Assembly (NCBI GenBank): GCA_027475525.1
Contig: JAMWFC010000082.1
Coordinates: 1,674,001 to 1,738,000, forward strand
DNA from: Macrolepiota albuminosa
Lineage: Eukaryota; Basidiomycota; Agaricomycetes; Agaricales; Agaricaceae
DNA length: 64,000 nucleotides
Reading direction: 5' to 3'
Positions 11,847 through 21,847 of this stretch are shown in pieces (position 1 is the stretch's first letter; the number at the start of each line of letters is the position of its first letter). The notes beneath the pieces were generated by a model that saw only the letters and a program-made list of their open reading frames with translations, did no database searches and was not told the origin of the DNA. Position numbers and translations under genes: made by a program.

Positions 11847-12806
11847 CTGAAATGTGATGTCTCTGACTATACCATTGCTGGGATTCTCTTGCAGATGGAA
11901 CCTGATGGCAGGGAACCCCTGCCAGTCATCTTCTATACCCAGTCTATGATTGACGCTGAGCTAAACTACGACATCTATGATAAGGAGCTCCTCACCATTG
12001 TTGAAGCCTTCAAACAGTAGCAAGCTTACTTTGAGGGGGCCCAGCACCAGATTCAGGTCTACTCGGATCACAACAACCTGCAATACTTCACCACAACCAA
12101 GCAACTTAGTTGACGACAAGCCCAGTAGTCTAAAATCCTCTCAGAATACAACTTCACAATTCAGTACCACTCAGGATGACTCAGAGCTAAACCTGATGCC
12201 CTCACTCGGCAACCCAACATCTACTCCAAGAAGTCATTTAAGGCAAAGTGCAATGCATTCAATCATTGCGTGGTAATCCCTCCTAAACATCTCAATGCCA
12301 TACTAATTCTAAATGATGAAGGGACCTTAAGCCAGATCTGCTGCACCCCCCAAGACAAGTACTTTACCAACCACAATTTTCACAACCCCTTCAACAGGAC
12401 CGACTCAGACCCTACCTTCTTCTTGTTCTCTGACAAAAAACTTCTTCTCCAGAATGGTCGCATCTACGTCCTGGATCATGCCCAATTTTGATACAATGTC
12501 CTTTGCCAGCATCATGACCACAAGCTCTGGAGACACTCTGAAATATGTAAAACCCTCCAGCTTGTCTCCCAGACTTACTTTTGGCCAGGATTAAAGAAGG
12601 ATGTGACCTGCTACATTTGATCATGCAAATCCTGCCTCTAGACCGAGGTTCCCTAGCACTGGCCCTATGGACTTCTGAAACCTTTGCCAGTCAAACAATG
12701 TCCCTGGTCCTCCATATCCATGGATCACATTGTCAAGCTCCTGGAGTCTGAAGGGTTCGATGCCATTCTCATTGTTGTGTGTAGGCTGACCAAACAGAGC
12801 ATCTTC

Positions 12807-12960
12807 CTACCCTGCCATACCATGGATACTGCCCTGGACTTCACCCAACTATTCCTCAAGCACATCTTTGCCAAGCACAGACTCTACCCTGCCATACCAT
12901 GGATACTGCCCTGGACTTCACCCAACTATTCCTCAAGCACATCTTTGCCAAGCACAGACT
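12807..12960. repeat. Exact 77-bp tandem duplication (probable assembly join)
   Basis: Copies 12807-12883 and 12884-12960 are identical, inside the integrase of element C. They separate its first and second catalytic Asp. Confidence 0.9.
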
Positions 12961-13673
12961 CTGGATGACATCATCTCTGACCATGGCCCGCTCTTTGTGT
13001 CCAAGTTCTGGACCTCCCTATGTAAGGCCTTTAAAGTAAAGACTAACCTCTCTACCATCTATCACCTGGAAACTGATGGCCAAACCAAAAGGGTCAACCA
13101 ATCTCTTGAGCAGTACCTTCAGCTGTATGGCAACTACTTGCAGGACAACTGGCATGCCAAGCTCCTCCTGGCTGAGTTCACCTACAACAACACGCTACAT
13201 TCTGCTACTGGGGTATTGCTCTTCTACACCTGGTCTTTCATATCTGCCTCCTGGAACAACACCTCCAGACTCCTTTGCCAAACAACGTTCCAAACCCCCT
13301 CTCCCACTTGAGGTCAAGGATGAATACCACTACAAGGTTGAGGACATCCTCAATTCCTGGGATATCCACAGACGACCCCACTTCTTTATATGATGGAAAG
13401 AATATGGCCTGGAAGATGACATCTGGGAACCACTCTGCAACCTCAAAGGGGCTCTCAACAAGCTCTGGAATTTTGAACAGTGATGTCCAGAGAACATTAT
13501 CCCTGGATGCAGAACTCACAGACAACAGTAGTAGGCATAACTCCCACCTCTGGGCTTAATAGAGATTCAACTTCCACATATATTTTCTGTTTCCTATCTC
13601 TACACTTCACCCTTCCAATACTTTTAAAGACCGACAATTCTTCCTAGCTTTTTGACTTGCTTCCCTACATTAC

Positions 13674-16396
13674 TTACCCACTTCTCTGGCTCCGAGAAGC
13701 CAAGTACATACCTTTTTCTATGCTTACACTATCTATAGTACAGGCCAGGACAATGAACAAGAAATAAAAAGAAAAAAAGGACAACAAGACAAGAAAACAA
13801 GCACAGGACCCTCTAATGCCTGGGCCCTGAACCTCGCTCCCCCCTTCCCCCTTCTCAGGCCAACCCCAGAACTCCTCCTCCATCTCCCCTAGGCCATGCT
13901 TCTGCAATGCCTCCTCTGCCAGCTGATTCCAAGATAGGAGTAGCTCACCCTCATCCAATACCTGCTCGGACCAGGATCCAGAAGTGGGTACATTCCTCTG
14001 GCGGTGGGCAGCCACCATTCTCCCTAGCATATTGAGGCCTCACTCCATCCCAGGGGTTGTCAGCTCTGAACGCTGTCCCTCTCACAGAGATACAAGCACT
14101 GTGGCTGCTTTGTCTAAGAGCAGGCGGTGCTCCTGAGCCCAACCTGGAAATATCAGCCCAGGTCAAACTGGGAAGGAGAACACTCACTTAACAATGCCAT
14201 GCATGCCACCACAATGTCCTGGCACAAGGCCTCCACCAGCCCCTGATTTGGGGAAGCCTGCTCTGGAATTTCCACCTCCTGCCCCAGCCTGGCCTGCAGG
14301 GCATCCAGCCCAGCCTCCACCTTCCTCTGGGCAACTCTAGCCTCCTCCAACTCTCAGAGCGCCACCTCCCAACTCTCCTCCAACTCCCTCTGGATCTCAG
14401 CCTTCTCCCTCATGCTCCTTGCACTCCTTCTGCTTCTACTTAGCCCGCTCCGGGTGCTCTTGCAAGGCCCTCACATCCACTTCCAGAGGCTGCCCTGACA
14501 GAGGAGAGAAGACTGCTGGGGAAAGATGTGGGGGTGAGGTTGGGGGTGGGGTCTCAAAGGGCAGGCATGCCCTCTTTGAAGATCCAGGAAGGGGCTCAGC
14601 AATGCCTGCTGTTTTTCCTTGTTGGGGTGCTCCCCATGCCTTCCCTGGCCCTCTCCCCTGGCCCAGGTCATCCAGCATGTGATCAGGACCACAGGCCAGC
14701 CTCTCTATCTCCTGACTCCTCCCCAGAGCCCTCTGCAGGCACTGTAGTACTTGGTTGCAAGTAGTACTGATAGTTCTGGGGCTTGATGGTGTAGAATGTT
14801 ACTTTCAATGCACACTGACTTGATGATGAACTTGATATATTATAATGTTGAAGGCTTTCAATAATCTTCCTGAAAGCAGAGGGTTCTCAACAAACTCCAG
14901 CCTAAGTGATTCACTCCCTGGGAACCACCAAGCCTTTGCCTATCAATTGCCTGTCTATTCTCTACTAAACTTGGGCTATTTATACTGTTTTTCTGGTGCA
15001 CAGACCACTATCTACACATGACTCTTTGTTGTAAACTCCCCAACCTCTGGAACATATTTGATAGTCCAATTTCCCTTTTGAGAGGCCTGTTTCAGTGCCA
15101 CTAGTTCCACCATTCAACTTCTCGTTCCATCATTCTTCTGGATGTCTCTGATTGCCACTTCCCCATTTGCTTGAGCTCTATTTAGCACAATCCCATCCAT
15201 AAATTCTTCTTTTCCCTTTTAGTGCTTCCCTGCATTCCATGCTTCTTTTCCTTTTCCCCTTTCAGTTATGTCAAATTGGGCTTTTGTCAGATCTGAGCTT
15301 GATCTAGATCATTACAAATTGATCTCATTTTGTCACTTCTGCCAGCTCCCATGCTTCCCCTCCCCATTACAGTGGTTGGACTATTGTTGAGCTGATAGTT
15401 TGAGCTGGTCCCTGCCTGTTGTTCTGTACTTTTCTGTGTATTTATTGGAGTGTTTTTGGAGATATAATTTGTTGAGACTGCTACCAGGAGGCTTACAGTT
15501 TTCAGCCCATAATTAAATGTTTATTTTGACTTCTGGTGCATGGTGTGTCCCTGACTGCTGGTACAGCGTTGTATCAGCACTACCTTCAGACTTCCCTGTG
15601 GCTCCATGACCCAATTTGTCTTCTTTACCCCCATCCTCTGAGTTATCCCTCCCAACAGCCACTCCTGCTCCCGTGAAATGCAATACACCCTCCATAATGC
15701 CGAGACAGAACAGTGCTCATGATTGAGGTGACACGCCTTGCACACCAACGTGTCCTATCAGGATGAGGGGACCAGGGCCTCAAACAGACATGGGACCATC
15801 TGGCAGGCACAGTAAAGACACTAGATGCCTGGGTTAACCATGGGACCAGAGGTACAAGATCACTTACCGGCCTATTGCTAATACACCAGGCATGGGCAGG
15901 CAGACTCTGGGGCCTCTCCAGAGCCTGCTCAAACTGCTCCTGCAACGTGTCTGCCCACAAGACGTGCTGGTTCTCCCAGACTACAGAAATGGTCCCTGTG
16001 GCCATCCCAGACCACCAGAAACAGGGGGCAACAAGGCAAGGCTGCAGAGGAGGATGGACAGTCATCCGTGTGAATGTAGGTGCAGGATGACTGGGGCCCA
16101 CCTCAGGGACGGGCTTGGGAGCTGACTCCAAAGGGCCACCCAGACTTGTCTTGGGGGCAGGCTCTGGGAGACAGCTAGGGCCTACCTCCAGAGCAGAAGT
16201 GTGGCATTGTTCTGAAAAAGGAAAGTCAGTCATGGTAAGCAGGACAAGCATGAGTGAACTCACATTGGGCTAGCACTGCCATATGCTTGCAGTCAAGCCG
16301 GTGCTAGTACCTTGCATCCCGGGCCTTCCATACGACCAGGGGCATGACTTTGTTGATAGGAGGTGGTGTCAGGAAATGTGTTGGCATATATGACAT
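13674..16396 (-). pseudogene. Convergent zinc-cluster/coiled-coil gene carried by element C
   Basis: The likely start is ATG at 16396 (MSYMPTHFLTPPP). A W..R..Y..RL..Q block follows that matches the first exon of the paralogue at 58510. The cysteine cluster lies at 15820-15710. It reads CLYCACQMVPC, then 15 positions including TGA TAG, then CKACHLNHEHC, i.e. CX2CX6CX15CX2CX6C. This is the Zn2Cys6 spacing with a long loop. ISREQEW follows, as in the paralogue (SKEQGW). A heptad-like helix (REKAEIQRELEESWE, then ARVAQRKVEAGLDALQARLGQ) lies at about 14440-14260. A C-terminal VAAHRQRN..SGSWSEQ block lies near 13990, matching AHRRRN..PGTWMEV at 60440. Multiple stops and frame changes make it a pseudogene. 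Zinc binding and DNA binding are inferred from the pattern only. Confidence 0.6.
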
Positions 16397-16518
16397 GGTT
16401 GGATTTGATGGTAATTTTTTTTTGATACATGTCAGATCATGTGCTGGCTCCCATGCTTGGACCCTCAGACCAGGCCCCAACAACGCATGCCTTGGAGGGT
16501 CTTGGCGCTGAGGGGGAG

Positions 16519-17465
16519 TGATGTCATGACCTCTCCTATCTGTGACCCCCCAGGGCACTCTCAGAACCCTATCTAGAACCCCTCCTCTGACCTCATGATA
16601 CAATCCCTGCCATCATGACTACTGACACCACCATCACAAGCATCAAGGCCTGCCATCACACAGTACCCCTGATCACCCCGCATCACAGACTCCGGGACTA
16701 CCCAGCAGCACAACCACCATCCCACAATCAACAATCAAATCACGCCATTCAATCCAGCCATCATACATCATAACCCATCTCCACACCAATTGATTGCGCA
16801 TCTCACACACGCAATCTCCAGGATACAGTTCTCTTCCCATCACTCAATGCCTCCTGGAACACACCCCAGACATCCTGGAATCCCATAGTACTTATAGAGT
16901 AACCTCCACTTGTATTTGCTAGTCTTGATATTACACTGATTATTTGTGTGCCCTCTGACTGACTGGTATGCTCTGACTAGCATGCTTGGCTGATATGCTT
17001 TGACTGGCACGCTCAACTTGTTTGCATGCTCTTAAGATTGGTATGCACTTTGCAACTCAAACTTCACTAACCAGGTCTTGTCCTAGAACCCCCAGTTCTC
17101 GACTCGACTTTACTCCTTTAACTCCTTTTGACTTCACCCAATCCCCAGACTAAGTCCCTCATCCTGGGAATCCTCTGTCATGTCTTGAACACTGGAGCAC
17201 AGTCCGGAGTTCCAGACACCCAAGTACACATAGATCAAGTCTGCCTCGTAAAGGCATTGCTTTCTCAGAAAGCCCCTGACTCAGCAGAACCTGACAACTA
17301 TACTTATAAACTCTGGCACTCTATAGACTTTCCAGAGCACCCTTGTGCCCAAACTAAAACTCCAGAACTTGCCCTCCATTGCCCAGAGACACTCTGTAGA
17401 CTTTGAGTCTACCTAGTAAGGACCCGCTTGTCTCCAGAGGCCCCCATCATCAGCAGAACCTGACA
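16519..17465 (+). repeat. 3' LTR of element C, about 947 bp
   Basis: It starts TGATGTCATGACC right after the purine tract GAGGGGGAG (16510-16518) and ends CAGAACCTGACA at 17465, where copia coding sequence begins. Its length is close to the 950-951 bp LTRs of A and B, and it shares their TGAT start. CAGCAGAACCTGACA occurs twice (about 17283 and 17451), so the exact end could be earlier. No partner LTR is in the window. Confidence 0.6.
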
Positions 17466-17479
17466 GGTTCATTCAATGA

Positions 17480-19975
17480 TGACCACTGCATTCCCTGTAT
17501 TATTGGTAAACAACCTGCTTACCTGTATGATCATCATTAGCATAGAGCTACCAGTGTTTGCAACTTACTTCACATGGATTCCTGTGGTCCTTTTCTAACA
17601 TGCTTTGCTAATAGCCATGCCATTCATTTCCATTCCATTTTGGACAATTTCTCAAACTTTGGTGATATGGCTCTCCTATTCGTCCAGACCCCAAGCCACA
17701 AAACACTTTAAAATTGTTCAAGCTCAGTTGAAACTGAAGTCTGAGAACAAAGTCAAGGCTGTCTGATGCAATGGTGCACTGGAATTTATTGTGGAAGATC
17801 TTTGTGAACATCTTGATTCTATGGGCATTGTCTTACAATCCACAGCAGCATACACTCACCAGCAAAATAGGAAAGCTGAACATTATATTCAAACTATTGA
17901 GGATACAGCTCAAACATTGATAGCTGAGTTGGGCCTACCAATGTCTTTTTTTGGTGATGTCATTCTTACTGTCCAATACCTCTGCAACCACCTTCCAACT
18001 TCTATCATTCTGGCCCTTACTACTCCTTATGAAATTGTTGAAGGATTAAAACCTGACCTTTCACATCTTTGAGTATGGAGTTGTCAATGCTTCATTCTGT
18101 CCTTATCCAAAACATGCCCAAAAGAGAACACCAGACATTTTGAGGCAATTTTTATTGGGTACAAAGAGGATTGTATAGGCTGGCATGTTCAAGATCTCAA
18201 TAGCTATTACTTTTTCTCTCATGATGTCATCTTCAATGAGTCTTTTCATGGTTGCCTACATTCTTCTCTCTGTAAGGGTGACTTCTGGAGGCTGTGGCTC
18301 AGTCACACAGCTGGCAAAAGGAGATTCAAAGTGTATTAAAGTATATACTGACAATATCATAATAACATCTCACCTGGCAGAGGGAGATTTAAAGAGAACA
18401 AGTCTAGGAATTCTCTATGCCAGGTTGGATGCTTCTGGGGCCTCTGAAGCATGGGAAACAATTGTACAGTATAACAAAACCTTAAAAACTCAAAAATTGC
18501 CTAAACAAACAACTGTGCAAATAAGGTAGGAAAACTCTGGAATTTGAAAGTCAGAAAGGCAAACTCTGGCTTATATAAGCAGTCTGGAAGCAGTGCTGAA
18601 GGGCCCACACTTGTCTAAATGATAGCTAAAGAACCAAAGCACCTCAAAGATTGAAAATAATACTAATAGCTAGTGTTGAGAGAATAGAAATAGCAAAATG
18701 AGAGAATGATAGAAGAAATATGGAAATGAATGATAGGAGAGTGAAGGAATAGTGAGTGAAAGAAAGAAGAAATGAGGAGTCCCCTGACACTCCCACTCCC
18801 ACCTCTCTCGTCGAACCTTCTTGTTCCCCATCTCTAAATTTTCCATCTATGTTGTTACCTTGTTCTGATCAAAATTCTCCTCAGCCACCACCCTCAACTC
18901 TGGTTGCTTGCCCTTGTCACAATGTAAAATTAACTGAAGCTGGGCATGCTTTCATTGAAAATCTTCATAAATGTAATGAATGTCTCATACAACTTTGTGC
19001 CAATTGACAGGCTTGTTTACAACCACACCAGGGTCTTTCAGCAATCTTAGACATTGATTCTATACTTTCATTGTCTAACTTCAATGTCAAATCAATTGAT
19101 GACATGACAGATTTCAAATGCCTCACCATGAATGATTTTATTGCATATTTGTCTTTCAGACTCAATACTCTTCATTTTCATAATCATAAGAAATGGAATC
19201 TTGAAAAAGCTCTAGAAAATTTTTATGAAGCAACTCACCAGAACGATTCTGACGTTTGGTTAGCTGTGATGTACCATGAGGTTAATAGTTTTCATCAACA
19301 AAAGGTCTTTATACCTGCTGACCTTCTCTCTGGGTGCAAAGCTATTGGTGTCTGATGAGTATATGCCCACAAGTTCAATTCTGATAGCACTATCATATGT
19401 GGCATGGAAAAGGCATGCCTTGTTGCACAAGGTTTCAGTTAATGACTGGAAGATTATGGCACACCTTACATGCCAGTCACCAAAATGACAAGTATTCAAA
19501 TTATACTAGCCTATGCTATACTTCACGATTTAGAACTTTTCACTTTTGATGTTAAAACCGCTTTCCTCAATGCTCCTTTATTATACAAGATATACTGTAA
19601 GCAAATTCCTGGTTTTCCTGATCCTGATCCTAAAAAGATCAATCACATACTTTGTGTGCTATATAGACTAAAGCAGGCTTTGCACAAATGGTATAAAGTT
19701 ATCAAAGAGAAACTAGAATCTTATGGTCTTATATGTTGTGACATGGATCATGCTGTATTCTTTGGTTGTTTCTCTACTCTGCCAGATCCATTAATACCAA
19801 AATTAGACAACAATCAAGACTTATTTATCATTATTTGTATACATGTTGATGATGGTCTTGATGTGACCAACTCAAAACCACTCTATGATTGGATCATCAC
19901 ACAGATGCACAAATGCTTTGAAGTTAAAGATTCTGGACCAAGCAGTTTATATCTTAGGATATGAATTGACTGAGA
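17480..19975 (+). pseudogene. pol: Copia integrase and reverse transcriptase (split by solo LTR)
   Basis: The integrase part includes MGIVLQSTAAYTHQQNRKAE (the final Glu is in RKAEHYIQ) and the C-terminal LPTSIILALTTPYEIVEG. The RT part reads FTFDVKTAFLNAPL (catalytic Asp in FDVKTAF) and VLYRLKQALHKWY. Its active-site box is IHVDDGLDV (about 19841-19867), the VDD box of copia RTs. In-frame stops occur near 17550 and 18070, and frame changes near 19010 and 19460. The protein is interrupted by the 519-bp solo LTR at 18271-18789. The element is inactive. Confidence 0.85.
18271..18789 (+). repeat. Solo LTR (519 bp), second copy of the family at 5139
   Basis: It starts TGTAAGGGTGACTTC and ends CCCCTGACA, and aligns over its full length with the minus strand of 5139-5656. 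The flanks are CTCTC (18266-18270) and CTCCC (18790-18794), a 5-bp target duplication with one change. It is nested in the copia element. It contains a short accidental open frame (18185-18529) that should not be annotated as a gene. Confidence 0.9.
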
Positions 19976-20040
19976 CAAAGCTCAGCAAAAACTATGGCTC
20001 TCACAACAAGGATATATTACCAACCTATTAACTTGCTTGT

Positions 20041-20105
20041 ATGGGCCGTTGCTAGCACGGCGTGACCGAGATCTACCTGCCGAATTTGATCAAAACGTCG
20101 ACGAG
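20041..20105 (-). other. Host-type sequence between copia end and assembly gap
   Basis: The sequence leaves the copia reading frame at about 20040. One minus-strand frame is open across it (RRRFDQIRQVDLGHAVLA), so it may be an exon end of a host gene truncated by the gap. It is too short to identify. Confidence 0.25.
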
Positions 20106-20205
20106 NNNNNNNNNNNNNNNNNNNNNNNNNNNNNNNNNNNNNNNNNNNNNNNNNNNNNNNNNNNNNNNNNNNNNNNNNNNNNNNNNNNNNNNNNNNNNNN
20201 NNNNN
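20106..20205. other. Assembly gap (100 Ns)
   Basis: Exactly 100 N bases, the usual placeholder for a gap of unknown size. Order and distance across it are not proven by the sequence. Confidence 0.98.
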
Positions 20206-20727
20206 CGTCCTACCAGGACGTGCTCATGACCGGCAGACACATGCGGACTAACTGCCTCTACAGGAAATGAATAAGACTTGGCGCCACCAAAGTGAATAAC
20301 GCAACGCGGGGTGTCTTTCTTCGAGTAGTGCAGTGTACGAACACGGGGTTGTAAGCCTAACGATGGACATAATACATTATACGCGTAGGGATGACGCACG
20401 CGCTCCATAGTAAGAATAACGTGTTTGATCGCGAGTACATAAACAAGGGACGGCCAGCCGTCAGGAAGGTCAACATCCTCTTTGATTAAATGTACTATTA
20501 CTGCAGCATTACACAGGCCGTATTTTACAGCAAATCAAAATATACTGGTGCCGGACACGCAGTCTCTCAGGGAAACAGCAAAATCGTGCCGTAAGACGTG
20601 TCCTCTGGTTGACAGAACTCGTAAAGCACGACACGTTCTCGCAGTGTGCATACCAGTCCAAAACCGGCAAACATGTACCCAAGGGTATAGCAAATTGTAT
20701 ATGTCGATGTAACTATGAGGAGACCGT
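20206..20727 (-). pseudogene. Host-gene-like fragment on the 3' side of element B
   Basis: On the minus strand an open segment at about 20510-20206 reads GWPSLVYVLAIKHV, then HPYAYNVLCPSLGL and PRCVIHFGGAKSYSF, and runs into the gap. The segment 20727-20600 continues an open frame that starts beyond element B (37461-37328) once the element and one CCGT copy are disregarded. Two frames stay open there, so I cannot say which is genic. No domain is recognised. The inference is that B inserted into a transcribed host gene. Confidence 0.35.
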
Positions 20728-21678
20728 TGATGACGCCCAAAGTTTGGTCAGCAACAAATGTAACAAAAGTATTACCGTACCAAGAGTTTGCATTGGGCGC
20801 GCTATAAGAGATGTGAGGAGTCCCGGGCAGGTCCCAGAGAACGCGCCTATGAAAAAGGGGAAAGATCAGTAACGGGGTCGGCAAGTGTAAAGCGCTAAGG
20901 TAAAGCGCCTAGGGAAGAAGCGGTAAGTGAACAAGGCAAAGGTAAGCGGCAAGAGCACGATAAGCTTAGTGAGGTCTAAGCGTTGATGATGCCTGCCGTA
21001 GTTGCAAGGCGCAAGTGTGTCGAGTGTTGGCGAGCGTCTGTAACTGCCGATGAGTTTGACGTTGCCGACTGTAGCGTAAATGAGCTCTTGAGCGTAAGGG
21101 AGACTGAAGAAAGGGGAGTGGTAAACTCTGGTCTATTGTTCTATGGTGTATGTACAAATCGGTAAGTACTTTTATACTACAATGAGTTCGCCGTCGCCAG
21201 TGGCTAATGACACCAGAGTGCGGTAAACTGGAAAATTTCATAGGGGTAGCTCCAACAGTTTCAGATCCCTACCGTCCATTCAAGAGCCTTAGCGACGCCA
21301 GGCGACAGATTGCGAAGCTAAACCATCACTCCATCACCCTTCTGTCTGTCCAAAGTGCTTAGCGATGTCAGGCGCCGAATCGAGGCGCTAAGCGATGTCA
21401 GACGCCAAGGTCAAACGCCAAGCTGTCCGTCAGTTTTTGATAGATCATCAGGCTTCTTCCTAAGCGCTGTCGTCAGTGACTGATGCCATCTGTCAGTTGT
21501 CATTCTTGCTGCCGTCGGCGCTATCACTGATCGGATCTGCTTCTTGCCGTGTCCGGCCATCGGAAATGGCTTAAAATAGGTAGAACGCGTGCGCTAAGTT
21601 CGGAATGAGTGCGGCAAGGTTTCCGGAGCCAGTGCCAAGCCTGCCGTTGATGCGCCTAACCTGTATAGGGTCCTATCA
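20728..21678 (-). repeat. 3' LTR of element B, 951 bp
   Basis: On the minus strand it starts TGATAGGACCC (21678) and ends GGGCGTCATCA (20728). It matches the 5' LTR at 36471-37327 with few substitutions. It is 94 bp longer, because the 5' LTR lacks one 76-bp and one 18-bp segment. The polypurine tract lies directly upstream in element orientation. Confidence 0.95.
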
Positions 21679-21687
21679 TCTCCCCCC
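21679..21687 (-). promoter_or_regulatory. Polypurine tract of element B
   Basis: GGGGGGAGA on the minus strand abuts the 3' LTR, the expected primer site for plus-strand cDNA. The same tract precedes the 3' LTR of element A (45137-45145). Confidence 0.85.
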
Positions 21688-21847
21688 AACTGAAAAATTG
21701 ACTGTCCTCAGTCACCAAATAAGGCTACCGTTACCGCTTTTGTGACAAGTGGTCCGTGCGTTCTTGAGATTTGGTTTATAGTCCTGGCGCATGAGTTTGG
21801 ACTTCGTTTCTTCTCCCCATTTTTACCTGGCACTCAAAAATTAAAAT

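Larger units (their letters stand above)
11400..13480 (+). pseudogene. pol: pol remnant of chromovirus C (RT C-terminus, RNase H, integrase, chromodomain)
   Basis: The start WEHNLHAKPEKCSFHTEEV is the RT thumb; the RT active site is missing. RNase H follows (CDVSDYTIAGILLQMEP, AELNYDIYDKELLTIVEAF, VYSDHNNLQYF). It carries stops where Trp or Arg is expected (near 12020, 12110, 12128 and 12180). The integrase core reads SISMDHIVKLL, SDHGPLFVSKFW and DGQTKRVNQ. The last catalytic Glu has become Lys (GAA/GAG to AAA), so the DDE triad is broken. A chromodomain ends the protein (YKVEDILNSWDIHRRPHFFI, stop, then WKEYGLEDDIWEP at about 13395-13430). Two exact 77-bp duplications (11693 and 12807) add frameshifts that are probably artefactual. 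Confidence 0.85.
11391..17465 (+). mobile_element. Truncated Ty3/gypsy chromovirus C with convergent zinc-cluster gene and 3' LTR
   Basis: The plus-strand order is the RT C-terminus (from about 11400), RNase H, integrase, chromodomain (to about 13480), a minus-strand zinc-cluster pseudogene (16396-13674), a purine tract GAGGGGGAG (16510-16518), and an LTR of about 947 bp (16519-17465, TGATGTCATG...CCTGACA). The 5' LTR, gag, protease and most of RT are missing. The plan pol - convergent gene - PPT - LTR is the same as in element B. Copia coding sequence begins immediately after the LTR, so C probably inserted into that copia element. Confidence 0.75.
17466..20040 (+). mobile_element. Ty1/copia retrotransposon fragment
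   Basis: The fragment shows the pre-integrase/integrase zinc region (CIPCIIGKQ near 17490), integrase (17700-18270), a proline-rich spacer after the nested solo LTR (from 18790), and RT (about 19470-19970). Integrase before RT is the copia order. It is truncated at both ends: on the left it abuts the LTR of element C, and on the right it stops at about 20040 in non-element DNA. No LTR of its own is visible. Confidence 0.85.

Noticed and set aside
13674..16600. Proline-rich plus-strand frames over 14.4-16.1 kb
   Set aside because: The minus strand carries the cysteine cluster, coil and C-terminal block shared with the paralogue at 58510; the plus-strand frames are shadows.
17128..17406. 92-codon plus-strand open frame
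   Set aside because: It lies inside the 3' LTR of element C and has no motif.
18185..18529. 114-codon plus-strand open frame, and the similar C-terminal extension of the RT frame near 5400-5650
   Set aside because: Both are read-through into the same solo LTR family, so the shared protein similarity comes from the LTR DNA.
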